The notes beneath the pieces were generated by a model, which worked only from the letters and a program-made list of their open reading frames with translations, was not told where the DNA came from and did no database searches. Positions 37,919-45,686 of a DNA stretch of 64,000 bases are shown one piece after another. The translations under genes and the position numbers were made by a program. The stretch covers positions 310,001 to 374,000 of the forward strand of contig NZ_JAIOUB010000001.1 in assembly GCF_019931215.1 (NCBI RefSeq), given 5' to 3'. Each line of letters begins with the position of its first letter. Positions within the stretch are counted from its first letter, which is position 1. This DNA comes from Alcanivorax limicola. Lineage in GTDB: Bacteria; Pseudomonadota; Gammaproteobacteria; Pseudomonadales; Alcanivoracaceae.

Positions 37919-38791
37919 TTAACTGCCAGCCTCGTTGCCACGTGTGACCCGATTGCCGATAAATACCACCAGCCGATCAAGCATAAAGCCGACGATGCCG
38001 ACATAGACCAGTGCCAGGATGATGTCGCTGATCAGTGAGGCGTTCCAGGCATCCCAGATAAAGAAGCCGATGCCCACGCCGCCAATCAGCATTTCAGCAG
38101 CGACAATGGCCAGCCAGGAGAGGCCGACACCGATACGCAGGCCGGAAAAGATGTAGGGCGCTGCTGCAGGCAGCATGATGCGGTGGAAATATTCGGCGCC
38201 GTTCAGTCGCAGCACCCGGGCGACATTGCGATAGTCCTCGGGAATATTGCGGATGCCGACGGAGGTATTGATGATGATCGGCCAGATGGCCGTGATGAAG
38301 ATGACGAAAATGGCGGATGGATTGCTGTCCTGAAAGCCGGCCAGGGAGATCGGCAACCAGGCCAGCGGCGGCACCGTGCGCAGCACCTGAAACAGCGGGT
38401 CCAGACCGCGCATGGCCCAGGTGGATTGGCCCACCAGCACGCCCAGGCTGACCCCGGCAATCACGGCCAGCACATAGCCATAGGCAACACGCTCCAGGCT
38501 GGCAAGGATCTGCCAGGCCATGCCGACATCATTGCCGCCATAATCATAAAACGGGTTGACGATCAGCTCCCACGTGTCGCTGACGACCTGAGTGGGGGGC
38601 GGCAGCACAGCGCCGTCACCGGAGCAAAGCAGTTCCCATATGCCGAGCAATACTGCCGTAATCAGTACCGGGGGCAAAACGCGATCCAGCGCAAAGCGCA
38701 AGGTCCGAGTCGCTGCCTCTGCCCGCCCTGCGGCGTGCATCAGCGAGTGCCCGGGGAAGCGCAGGCCGGAAGTAAGGGTTGATGTGCTCAT
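37919..38791 (-). CDS. nrtB: Nitrate-type ABC transporter permease (system 1)
   Basis: Protein of 290 residues with about six membrane segments. VLPPVLITAVLLGIWELLC lies near residue 35, then PPLAWLPISLAGFQDSNPSAIFVIFITAIWPIIINTSVG and the EAA-type coupling loop NVARVLRLNGAEYFHRIMLPAAAPYIFSGLRIGVGLSW. It is very close to NrtB of nitrate importers. The nrtA gene ends 24 bp upstream and nrtD begins 24 bp downstream. Confidence 0.92.
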   Translation of the reverse strand: MSTSTLTSGLRFPGHSLMHAAGRAEAATRTLRFALDRVLPPVLITAVLLGIWELLCSGDGAVLPPPTQVVSDTWELIVNPFYDYGGNDVGMAWQILASLERVAYGYVLAVIAGVSLGVLVGQSTWAMRGLDPLFQVLRTVPPLAWLPISLAGFQDSNPSAIFVIFITAIWPIIINTSVGIRNIPEDYRNVARVLRLNGAEYFHRIMLPAAAPYIFSGLRIGVGLSWLAIVAAEMLIGGVGIGFFIWDAWNASLISDIILALVYVGIVGFMLDRLVVFIGNRVTRGNEAGS

Positions 38792-38815
38792 GGTAGTTAC
38801 TCCTGCTTGCCGCTA

Positions 38816-40126
38816 TTACCGAAGCCGCTTGATCGCCAGGCTGTCGAGATAGGCCTGCGGGTTTTCGGGATCGAAGACTTTGCCATCGAAGAAGGTCTCG
38901 ACGCCGCGCGAGGTGGTATCTGGAATGTCACGCTTGTCGATGCCCAGCTCCGCCGCGGCAGCGCGCCAGATATCTTCGCGGTTGACACTTTCCACCAGGG
39001 CTTTGGTGTCGAGTTCCTTCGGCAAATAACCCCAGCGGATATTCTCGGTCAGGAACCACTGATCATGGCTCTTGAACGGGTAGGACGCCTGATCATGCCA
39101 GTAGCGCATGCGGTGCGGGCTGTTTTCCACGACCCGGCCGGTGCCGTAGTCAAAATGGCCCTGCATGCGATTGATGATGTCTTCATAGGGTGCGTTGATC
39201 CAGCGACGCCGTGAGCAGATACGGGCCACTTCTTCGATATTTTCCGGTTGCTCGCAGAATATCTGTGCTTCCATGATGGCCTTCACCAGCGCACGGGTAG
39301 CGTTCGGGTTCTGTTCCACATAATCGGCGCGCATACCGAATGCTTTTTCCGGGTGGTTGTGCCAGAGCTCACCGGTGGTGTTGGCGGTGTAGCCGATATT
39401 CTGGCGGATCAGCTGTTCGTTCCAGGGTTCGCAAACACAGAAGGTGTCCATGCTGCCAACACGCATATTGGCGACCATCTGCGCCGGTGGCACAACGATG
39501 GTGGAGATGTCGGCATTCGGATCAATGCCGGCGGCAGCCATCCAGTAGCGAATCCAGAGATCATGGGTGCCGCCGGGGAAGGTCATGGCTGCACGGACTT
39601 CGTTGCCGCCGGCACGTTTGGCTGCGAGCGCCTTGGCGAACTCGCCTGCATCAACACCGACTTTCAGGTCCGCATACTCGCGGCCTACTGAAATGCACTG
39701 CCCGGCAAGATTCAGACGGGCGAGGATGTACATGGGGACCGGCTGGTTGTTTGCCGTCATGGCGCCGGTGGCAATCAGGTAGGGCATGGGCGTCAGGATA
39801 TGAGCACCATCAATGCCGTTACGGGCGGAACCCAGTACCAGATTGTCGCGGGTGGTTCCCCAGGAGGATTGCTTGAGCACCTCGACACCGGTCATGCCGT
39901 GTTTGGCAAAGAGGCCTTTTTCATCGGCGACAAACAAGGGTGCTGCATCTGTCAGTGCGATAAAGCCCAGCTTGGCGTTGCGTGTTTCCGGTTGGCCGGT
40001 GCTGGCCCGGGCGGTACCGCTCAGTAGCGGTGCGGCCAGGGTCGCGCCCCCGATCGCGGCGGTGGACTGTTTGATAAAATCCCGACGTTGCTGGCCACTG
40101 TTGCTCAGCGCTGGTGCCTTTTTCAT
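38816..40126 (-). CDS. nrtA: Nitrate-type ABC transporter substrate-binding protein (system 1, Tat-exported)
   Basis: Protein of 436 residues from the ATG at 40126, preceded by AAAGAGGGAAAGGTC. A twin-arginine signal, QQRRDFIKQSTAAIGGATLAA, lies at about residues 11-40. The mature protein is a CmpA/NrtA-type binding protein: KLGFIALTDAAPLFVADEKGLFAKHG, DGAHILTPMPYLI, VVPPAQMVANMRVGSMDTFCVCEPWN and RRRWINAPYEDIINRMQGHFDYG. It is the first gene of the operon and sits behind a leader with sigma-54 promoter, hexaloop hairpin and terminator, so expression should need both nitrogen limitation and the NIT-ANTAR protein. The in-frame extension to 40291 runs through that terminator and is rejected. 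Confidence 0.93.
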   Translation of the reverse strand: MKKAPALSNSGQQRRDFIKQSTAAIGGATLAAPLLSGTARASTGQPETRNAKLGFIALTDAAPLFVADEKGLFAKHGMTGVEVLKQSSWGTTRDNLVLGSARNGIDGAHILTPMPYLIATGAMTANNQPVPMYILARLNLAGQCISVGREYADLKVGVDAGEFAKALAAKRAGGNEVRAAMTFPGGTHDLWIRYWMAAAGIDPNADISTIVVPPAQMVANMRVGSMDTFCVCEPWNEQLIRQNIGYTANTTGELWHNHPEKAFGMRADYVEQNPNATRALVKAIMEAQIFCEQPENIEEVARICSRRRWINAPYEDIINRMQGHFDYGTGRVVENSPHRMRYWHDQASYPFKSHDQWFLTENIRWGYLPKELDTKALVESVNREDIWRAAAAELGIDKRDIPDTTSRGVETFFDGKVFDPENPQAYLDSLAIKRLR

Positions 40127-40160
40127 GACCTTTCCCTCTTTCCGTTCCCGAAAAAAAGCA

Positions 40161-40209
40161 AAAAAAAACGCCCACGCATACCAGGCTGAAGCCGAAGTAT
40201 GTGTGGGCG
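40161..40209 (-). terminator. Leader terminator (attenuator) before nrtA
   Basis: On the minus strand, CGCCCACACATAC (from 40209) pairs with GTATGCGTGGGCG (ending 40169) with one mismatch, followed by eight T, GC and seven T. It ends 25-35 bp before the nrtA ATG, so read-through is required for expression. Confidence 0.88.
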
Positions 40210-40233
40210 CCATTGCCCGACAAAATGACCCAT

Positions 40234-40261
40234 GCAACAACATCGACATTGATTCCGTTGC
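40234..40261 (-). promoter_or_regulatory. ANTAR-target-like hexaloop hairpin in the nrtA leader
   Basis: On the minus strand, GCAACGGAATC pairs with GATGTTGTTGC (two G-T pairs, one mismatch) around the six-base loop AATGTC (40245-40250). Loop position 1 is A and position 4 is G, as described for ANTAR RNA targets. It lies between the sigma-54 promoter and the leader terminator. Confidence 0.75.
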
Positions 40262-40274
40262 ACACCTGGAGAAA

Positions 40275-40290
40275 AGCATGAAGCGTGCCA
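40275..40290 (-). promoter_or_regulatory. Sigma-54 promoter of the nrtABD operon
   Basis: Minus-strand TGGCACGCTTCATGCT matches the -24/-12 consensus TGGCACG-N4-TTGCW with GG-N10-GC exact. Expected transcription start is near 40263, immediately before the hexaloop hairpin. Confidence 0.82.
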
Positions 40291-40413
40291 TGTCGGGTTT
40301 CGGGGTTGGCTGGATACGCGGCGGGGCAACATTATTCTATAATAATCATGTAGTTATGGATTGCTCGGCGCCCCCGCCCCGGAGTGCGGCTGAGCTCAGG
40401 CGAAGCCATGCAT

Positions 40414-40450
40414 TGCGTTAAAGCAGTGCTCTTCGCACCGCTTTAACGCA
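40414..40450. promoter_or_regulatory. Large dyad midway between the divergent nrt promoters
   Basis: TGCGTTAAAGCAGTGC (40414-40429) and GCACCGCTTTAACGCA (40435-40450) are inverted repeats with one mismatch and a five-base centre. It lies about 125-135 bp upstream of each of the two divergent sigma-54 promoters, an enhancer-like position. The half-site order does not fit the NtrC consensus, so the binding protein is unknown. Confidence 0.5.
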
Positions 40451-40471
40451 GCGCAAGACGATGCCCGGCGC

Positions 40472-40486
40472 GCGCCAGATCGGTGC
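40472..40486. promoter_or_regulatory. NtrC-like enhancer site shared by the two nrt operons
   Basis: GCGCCAGATCGGTGC matches GCACC-N5-GGTGC with one change. It is 100 bp upstream of the rightward sigma-54 promoter (40586) and about 180 bp from the leftward one (40290), both suitable for NtrC activation. Confidence 0.6.
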
Positions 40487-40585
40487 GCGATATCGTGCAG
40501 ACTGCCCGGTGATAGCGCAGGAGATGTCGATCTTTGCGGAGAGCTTTCCGTGTTAACACTTTGATTTTTATCGTCGATATGAGGG

Positions 40586-40601
40586 TGGCATAGCGATTGC
40601 A
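40586..40601 (+). promoter_or_regulatory. Sigma-54 promoter of the second nitrate ABC operon
   Basis: TGGCATAGCGATTGCA fits the -24/-12 consensus with GG-N10-GC exact. Expected start is near 40613, about 17 bases before the hexaloop hairpin. Confidence 0.82.
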
Positions 40602-40629
40602 TTGTACTTCACCGTCAGAGTGACCGTTG

Positions 40630-40647
40630 GCCGACAACGTTGTTGGC
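40630..40647 (+). promoter_or_regulatory. ANTAR-target-like hexaloop hairpin in the second nrt leader
   Basis: GCCGAC (40630-40635) pairs with GTTGGC (40642-40647), one G-T pair, around loop AACGTT (40636-40641). A at loop position 1 and G at position 4 match the ANTAR consensus. Confidence 0.75.
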
Positions 40648-40685
40648 ATTGCAGTCACTTCTCGTATCACTATGTCGGGCAATGG

Positions 40686-40726
40686 CGCTCACCGCACAGG
40701 GAACTGTGCAGTGAGCGTTTTTTTTT
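40686..40726 (+). terminator. Leader terminator (attenuator) before the second nrt operon
   Basis: CGCTCAC (40686-40692) pairs with GTGAGCG (40711-40717), and GCACAG with CTGTGC inside around a GGAA tetraloop, followed by nine T. It ends 25 bp before the ATG at 40752. The 16-base string TGTCGGGCAATGGCGC at 40673-40688 leads into it and is identical, in inverted orientation, to the nrtA leader (40207-40222). Confidence 0.9.
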
Positions 40727-40751
40727 GCCCGCAGGGAAAGGGAGCAGAGCT

Positions 40752-42107
40752 ATGACCGCAAGATTCATCATCGCGCTATGCAGTGTGTTACTCGTCTCAG
40801 CTCAGGCTGCGGCACAGAACTGGCCGGAAAAGGATGAGCTGCGTTTCGGCTTTATCAAATTGACTGATATGGCGCCATTGGCCATAGCGTATGAACGTGG
40901 CTATTTTGAGGATGAAGGTCTCTTCGTCACGCTGGAGGCGCAAGCAAACTGGCGTGTGCTGCTGGACGGTGTGATCTCCGGGGAGCTGGATGGCGCACAT
41001 ATGCTGGCTGGACAACCGCTGGGCAGCACGCTTGGTTTTGGTACCCAGGCGCATGTCGTGACTGCCTTTACGATGGACCTGAACGGTAATGCCATCACCG
41101 TATCCAACCAGGTCTGGGAAGCGATGAAGCCGCATCTCGATATGGCGGACGGTAAACCGCAGCACCCGATTCATGCCGGTGCACTGAAGCCTGTCATCGA
41201 GGCCCATAATGACAAGGGTGAGGCTTTCCGCATGGGGATGGTCTTCCCGGTCTCTACGCACAATTATGAGTTGCGCTACTGGCTTGCTGCTGCCGGCATT
41301 CACCCGGGCTACTATGCACCGCTGCGGGGTGACACCTCGGGCAATATCGACGCAGAAGTGTTGCTGTCCGTCACACCGCCGCCGCAGATGCCCGCCACGC
41401 TGGAAGCCGGCACGATTCATGGCTATAGCGTCGGTGAGCCGTGGAATCAACAGGCGGTTTTCCGGGGTATCGGTGTGCCGGTCATTACGGATTACGATAT
41501 CCGCAACAATATCGCGGAGAAGGTGTTCGGCGTCAGCAATGAATGGGCCGAACGTTATCCCAATACCCACATGCGTGTGGTCAAGGCGCTGATCCGGGCC
41601 GGTATGTGGCTGGACGCCGAGAATAATCGCAACCGGGAAGAAGCGGCGCGCATCATTTCACGGCCCAACTATGTCGGCGCGGACTACGAGGTGATCGCCA
41701 ACAGCATGACCGGGGTTTTCGAGTTCGAAAAAGGTGACGTGCGCGAGGCACCGGATTTCAACGTTTTCTTCCGCCACAATGCGACCTATCCCTACTACTC
41801 CGATGCGATCTGGTACCTCACCCAGATGCGTCGCTGGGGCCAGATACCCGAGCACAAGCCGGACGACTGGTATCTCGACATGGCGCGCAAGGTATTCAAG
41901 CCGGCAGTCTATCAGGCCGCCGCGCGAGCCCTGATCGAAGAAGGTAAGGCGTCCGCCGCAGACTTTCCTGACATGAACACCGAAAGCGGTTTCCGGTCGC
42001 CGGAACATACGACGTTCATTGATGGCATGGTGTTCGATGCACGTGAACCGAACGCTTACCTGCAACGCTTCGATATCGGCCTCAAGCAAGACAGCGGGAG
42101 GCTGTGA
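40752..42107 (+). CDS. Nitrate-type ABC transporter substrate-binding protein (system 2)
   Basis: Protein of 451 residues with a Sec signal peptide ([18 protein letters not shown], cleaved near 22), unlike the Tat signal of the system 1 protein. It is a CmpA/NrtA-family binding protein: [94 protein letters not shown]. The ATG at 40752 follows AGGGAAAGGGAGCAG. It is divergent from system 1 and controlled by its own sigma-54 promoter and attenuator. The ligand could be nitrate, nitrite or cyanate; sequence alone does not separate them. Its stop overlaps the permease start (ATGA). Confidence 0.9.
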   Translation: MTARFIIALCSVLLVSAQAAAQNWPEKDELRFGFIKLTDMAPLAIAYERGYFEDEGLFVTLEAQANWRVLLDGVISGELDGAHMLAGQPLGSTLGFGTQAHVVTAFTMDLNGNAITVSNQVWEAMKPHLDMADGKPQHPIHAGALKPVIEAHNDKGEAFRMGMVFPVSTHNYELRYWLAAAGIHPGYYAPLRGDTSGNIDAEVLLSVTPPPQMPATLEAGTIHGYSVGEPWNQQAVFRGIGVPVITDYDIRNNIAEKVFGVSNEWAERYPNTHMRVVKALIRAGMWLDAENNRNREEAARIISRPNYVGADYEVIANSMTGVFEFEKGDVREAPDFNVFFRHNATYPYYSDAIWYLTQMRRWGQIPEHKPDDWYLDMARKVFKPAVYQAAARALIEEGKASAADFPDMNTESGFRSPEHTTFIDGMVFDAREPNAYLQRFDIGLKQDSGRL

Positions 42108-43096
42108 TGACGACGCTGACTTTGCCGCAATGGCTGCAACCCTGGGTGCGCCTGGCGCGGGGCGAGGCACCGCAAGCGCAGATAAGACTGCTGCTGTTGC
42201 AGTGGGCGGCGCCCATCGTCGGCATTCTGGTATTGCTGGCAGTCTGGCAACTGGGTGCGTCGCGTATCAATACGTCATTGGGTCAATTTCCCGGCCCGGT
42301 ACAGGTGTATGAACAGGCCGGCAATCTGCTCGCGGAGCACCGTGCGGAGCGCGAGCGGTCACGGGCGTTCATGTTGCGCCAGGAGGAGCGTATTGCTGCG
42401 CGCCTGGCGCAGCAGCCGGACTGGGAACCGGTACGTCGCAGCTATACCGGGGCGCCGACCTTCTTTGACCAGATTCGCACCAGTCTGGTAACGGTGCTGG
42501 CCGGTTTTCTGCTGGCATCGCTGATAGCGATACCCCTGGGTATCGTCATGGGGCTCAGTCGCGTGCTGGAGAATGCATTGAATCCGGTGGTGCAACTGCT
42601 GAAGCCCGTATCGCCGCTGGCGTGGTTGCCGCTGGTCACGTTGGTGGTGGCGGCACTGTATACGACGGAGGACCCCGCCTTTTCACGATCCTTTGTGGTG
42701 TCCATGGTCACGGTGATGTTGTGCAGTCTGTGGCCGACGCTGATCAATACGGCAGTGGGCGTGAAAACGGTCAGCGATGACCTGAACAACGTCAGCCGTG
42801 TCCTGCGCCTCAAGTGGCTGACGCACGTGCGCCGGATCGTATTGCCCTCCGCCATTCCGATGATGTTTGCCGGCCTCAGGGTATCGCTGGGCATTGCCTG
42901 GATGGTGCTGATCGCGGCGGAAATGCTGGCCCAGAATCCGGGGTTGGGCAAGTTCGTCTGGGACGAATTTCAGAACGGCAGCTCGCAATCGTTGAGCCGC
43001 ATCATGGTGGCCGTGCTGGTCATCGGCGCCATCGGCTTCGCGCTGGACCGCATCATGGTGCTGATTCAGCGGCGGGTAGACTGGAAACAGGATTAG
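42104..43096 (+). CDS. Nitrate-type ABC transporter permease (system 2)
   Basis: Protein of 330 residues, about 40 longer than the system 1 permease. After the first membrane segment ([18 protein letters not shown]) there is an extra charged, probably periplasmic stretch (about residues 65-115: [37 protein letters not shown]). The core is NrtB-like: [77 protein letters not shown]. Start overlaps the binding-protein stop by 4 bp, and the ATPase follows after 9 bp. Confidence 0.9.
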   Translation: MMTTLTLPQWLQPWVRLARGEAPQAQIRLLLLQWAAPIVGILVLLAVWQLGASRINTSLGQFPGPVQVYEQAGNLLAEHRAERERSRAFMLRQEERIAARLAQQPDWEPVRRSYTGAPTFFDQIRTSLVTVLAGFLLASLIAIPLGIVMGLSRVLENALNPVVQLLKPVSPLAWLPLVTLVVAALYTTEDPAFSRSFVVSMVTVMLCSLWPTLINTAVGVKTVSDDLNNVSRVLRLKWLTHVRRIVLPSAIPMMFAGLRVSLGIAWMVLIAAEMLAQNPGLGKFVWDEFQNGSSQSLSRIMVAVLVIGAIGFALDRIMVLIQRRVDWKQD

Positions 43097-43105
43097 GAGA
43101 ATGCG

Positions 43106-43981
43106 ATGAAACCCTTACTTGAGCTCTCATCTGTGGGCATGCATTTTGAAACGCCGGGGGGCATTTTTGACGCACTGCGTGACGTCAATCTGCGTATCAA
43201 TGAAGGGGAGTTCGTCTCCCTGATCGGTCATTCCGGCTGCGGCAAGTCTACGGTGCTGAATATTGTGGCGGGCCTGTTACAGGCGACGCGCGGTGGCGCC
43301 ATCCTCGCAGGCCGTGAAGTGACAGCGCCCGGCCCGGAACGCGCCGTCGTGTTCCAGAATCATTCGTTGTTGCCCTGGCTGAGCGTCTGGGACAACGTTG
43401 CGCTGGCGGTGCAGGAGGTGTTTCGGCGGCGCATGAATCGCGCCGAGATGCGTGACTGGATAGCGCATAACCTCGAGCTGGTGCAAATGCTGCACGCGCG
43501 GGACAAGCGTCCGGGGGAAATTTCCGGGGGCATGAAGCAACGTGTTGGCATCGCCCGGGCACTCGCCATGCAGCCGCGCGTGTTGCTGATGGATGAACCG
43601 TTTGGAGCGCTGGATGCCCTGACGCGGGCCCGCCTGCAGGATACGCTGATGCAGATCCAGACAGCACAGGGCAATACGGTGATCATGATTACGCATGATG
43701 TCGACGAGGCGGTGCTGTTGTCGGACCGCATTGTGATGATGACCAATGGCCCCTCGGCAACGATTGGCGAGATTTTGCCGATCGATCTGCCGCGCCCGCG
43801 TGATCGTCTGATGCTGGCTGATAATGCGCATTACAACCGTCTGCGACACCGGGTGCTGCGATTTTTGCACGAACGGGATGATGACGGTGATGTGGCCGGG
43901 GTCGCGGCATCGGTGACGGCTTTGCAGACGCCAGCGTCATCTCCGGCGAGTCCTCCGAAGAAGAGCGCGGCCAGCGCCTGA
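43106..43981 (+). CDS. Nitrate-type ABC transporter ATPase (system 2)
   Basis: Protein of 291 residues, closely paralogous to the system 1 ATPase. Walker A GHSGCGKST (about 42-50), FQNHSLLPWLSV, signature SGGMKQRVGIARALAMQ, Walker B VLLMDEPFGALD and ITHDVDEAVLLSDRIVMMTNGPSATIGEILPIDLPRPRDR are all present. The tail (about 260-291) is Ala/Ser/Pro-rich and divergent. It is the last gene of the operon; the stop codon sits in the loop of a 12-bp perfect hairpin. Confidence 0.92.
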   Translation: MKPLLELSSVGMHFETPGGIFDALRDVNLRINEGEFVSLIGHSGCGKSTVLNIVAGLLQATRGGAILAGREVTAPGPERAVVFQNHSLLPWLSVWDNVALAVQEVFRRRMNRAEMRDWIAHNLELVQMLHARDKRPGEISGGMKQRVGIARALAMQPRVLLMDEPFGALDALTRARLQDTLMQIQTAQGNTVIMITHDVDEAVLLSDRIVMMTNGPSATIGEILPIDLPRPRDRLMLADNAHYNRLRHRVLRFLHERDDDGDVAGVAASVTALQTPASSPASPPKKSAASA

Positions 43982-43994
43982 TGGCGCTGGCCGC
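43967..43994. terminator. 12-bp hairpin spanning the stop codon of the system 2 ATPase
   Basis: GCGGCCAGCGCC (43967-43978) pairs perfectly with GGCGCTGGCCGC (43983-43994). The TGA stop lies in the four-base loop. It separates convergent genes and has no T run. Confidence 0.6.
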
Positions 43995-44000
43995 ATGACG

Positions 44001-45686
44001 TCACAGGTGCAAGGACAGACTCATGATCAGCAGCACCAGCAGAATGACGCTGGTGGCCTGCCAGAGGCGCAGCGTATTGCGCTCCTGGCGGGTGATGATC
44101 GCAGTGTGGGCGGCAGGGCGGCGCAGTGCGGCGCGGAACTCCGCCGCATCGGCATAGGGATTGGCATCCGGGTGCAGTGCGCGTTGCAGCACATGGTTCA
44201 GCCACATCGGCACGAAGGCATTGTGCTGTTGCAGGCGCAGTGCCGGCTTGTCCGGATCAGGCAGCGTGCCAGTGAGCATCTCGTGGATGATCACCGCCAC
44301 GGCATACAGGTCTCCCTGCTCGTCCGGCGTGGCGCCGCTACGAATATGACGGGCTGTATAGTGACGCGTACCGAGGGGCAGCGGCGGGGGTTGCTGGTCC
44401 AGCCCGCGACAGTAACAACTGCCGAAGTCGATCAGTTTTACCAGCCCGCTGCGGTCGACCATGATGTTGTCGGGTTTCAGATCGCCATGGATCACATCGG
44501 CCCGATGCAGGGCGCGCACGCCGTTGAGTAACTGATCCGCCAAGTAGAGCTTTTCTTCCACGGCCGCATCAGGATGTTCGCGCAGCCACTGGCGCAGTGT
44601 CACACCATCGATATATTCGAGCCGCTGATACAGGCAACTCTGCTGGCCGACGGGGGGCAGGGGTTTCAACAAGTGAGCGCTGCGCAAGCGCGCGCCGATC
44701 CAGCCTTCCAGCGCAAAGCGGGTCAACGCATCAGCATCGTCCTCCAGATTGACGGAGGGTGCCTTGAGTGCGCTGAGCTGGTCGTCAGCATCGCGCACCA
44801 GATACAAGTGGCTGCGCGCGCTGGCATACAGCTCATGCACCACGGTCAGACCGTCGACGCGCATCCCCGGCGCCAGCGGTGGCGGCAGCGGCAGTTCGCG
44901 CAGCGAGGCCAGTGCGTCATCGGCACTGGCATCCGGCAAGGTCAATACATGAAGGACCTGGCAACTGACGTTGTCGCGGCTGCCATTGTTGAGCGCAAAC
45001 TGTACCAGGTTCTCGGCGGCCACCTGCGGGGTCTCCGAACCGAGCAGGGTGTCTTCAATGATCGGCCAGGGCAGAACGTCATGCACACCATCACTGGTGA
45101 GCAGGAAGATGTCACCCTGCTGCAGTTCGCATTGGCGGTAGTCCACTTCCAGACGCGTATCGCCCCCCATGGCTCGCGTCAGCAGGCGTCGTCCGCCGGC
45201 CTGACGGCTGTGATCCTCGGTCAGGCATTCCAGTCGTCTGTCGCGCAGTCGCCAGATGCGCGAATCGCCGACCTGGAACAGATGCGCCAGGCGCGAGCGC
45301 AAAATCAGGACCGACAGGGTGCACAGATGATCTTCGCCCGCGAGGGTGCGTCGGCACAGCCAGCGGTTGAGTGCTTCCAGTACGCGCTGCGCCGAGCGCG
45401 GCACGCTCCATAGCGAGGGCGTGGCGTAGTAGTCGTTGATGAAACCGAGCACGCAGGCCTCGGCGGCCTCACGCCCCGCCTCGGCGGAGCTGAGGCCATC
45501 GGCGAGGGCTGCCACCAGTCCCTTGGTGCGCAACGGCTGGCCGGAAGGCAGTCGCATGGCTACGGCGTCCTGGTTGTGTGGTTTGACGCCGGTCTCACTG
45601 CACTGGCCCACGCATACGTTCAGACCGCTTTCTATGGCGTCTTGTGGCGAGGTCCCTGCCTCCCGCAGATCTGGCATGTGTGCCAT
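44001..45686 (-). CDS. PP2C phosphatase / Ser-Thr protein kinase fusion with C-terminal membrane anchor
   Basis: Protein of 561 residues from the ATG at 45686, which overlaps the narK stop (TGATG). The N-terminal PP2C-type phosphatase (about 10-245) has GQCSETGVKPHNQDAVA, ALADGLSS, FQVGDSRIW, LLTSDGVHDVL and SRDNVSCQ, with all metal-binding Asp positions apparent. The C-terminal kinase (about 270-520) has a Lys in LSALKAPS, HGDLKPDNIMVD (catalytic loop, about 398) and IDFGSC (DFG). The last 20 residues (TSVILLVLLIMSLSLHL) form a tail anchor, placing both activities on the cytoplasmic membrane face. Co-transcription with narK suggests control of nitrate uptake or assimilation by phosphorylation, but targets are unknown. 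Confidence 0.9.
   Translation of the reverse strand: MAHMPDLREAGTSPQDAIESGLNVCVGQCSETGVKPHNQDAVAMRLPSGQPLRTKGLVAALADGLSSAEAGREAAEACVLGFINDYYATPSLWSVPRSAQRVLEALNRWLCRRTLAGEDHLCTLSVLILRSRLAHLFQVGDSRIWRLRDRRLECLTEDHSRQAGGRRLLTRAMGGDTRLEVDYRQCELQQGDIFLLTSDGVHDVLPWPIIEDTLLGSETPQVAAENLVQFALNNGSRDNVSCQVLHVLTLPDASADDALASLRELPLPPPLAPGMRVDGLTVVHELYASARSHLYLVRDADDQLSALKAPSVNLEDDADALTRFALEGWIGARLRSAHLLKPLPPVGQQSCLYQRLEYIDGVTLRQWLREHPDAAVEEKLYLADQLLNGVRALHRADVIHGDLKPDNIMVDRSGLVKLIDFGSCYCRGLDQQPPPLPLGTRHYTARHIRSGATPDEQGDLYAVAVIIHEMLTGTLPDPDKPALRLQQHNAFVPMWLNHVLQRALHPDANPYADAAEFRAALRRPAAHTAIITRQERNTLRLWQATSVILLVLLIMSLSLHL

Noticed and set aside
40127-40291. N-terminal extension of nrtA to 40291
   Set aside because: It would translate through the leader hairpin, terminator and T run; the Tat signal begins properly at 40126.
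40414-40450. NtrC site
   Set aside because: The dyad has GTGC-N-GCAC order, opposite to the NtrC consensus; kept only as an unassigned palindrome.
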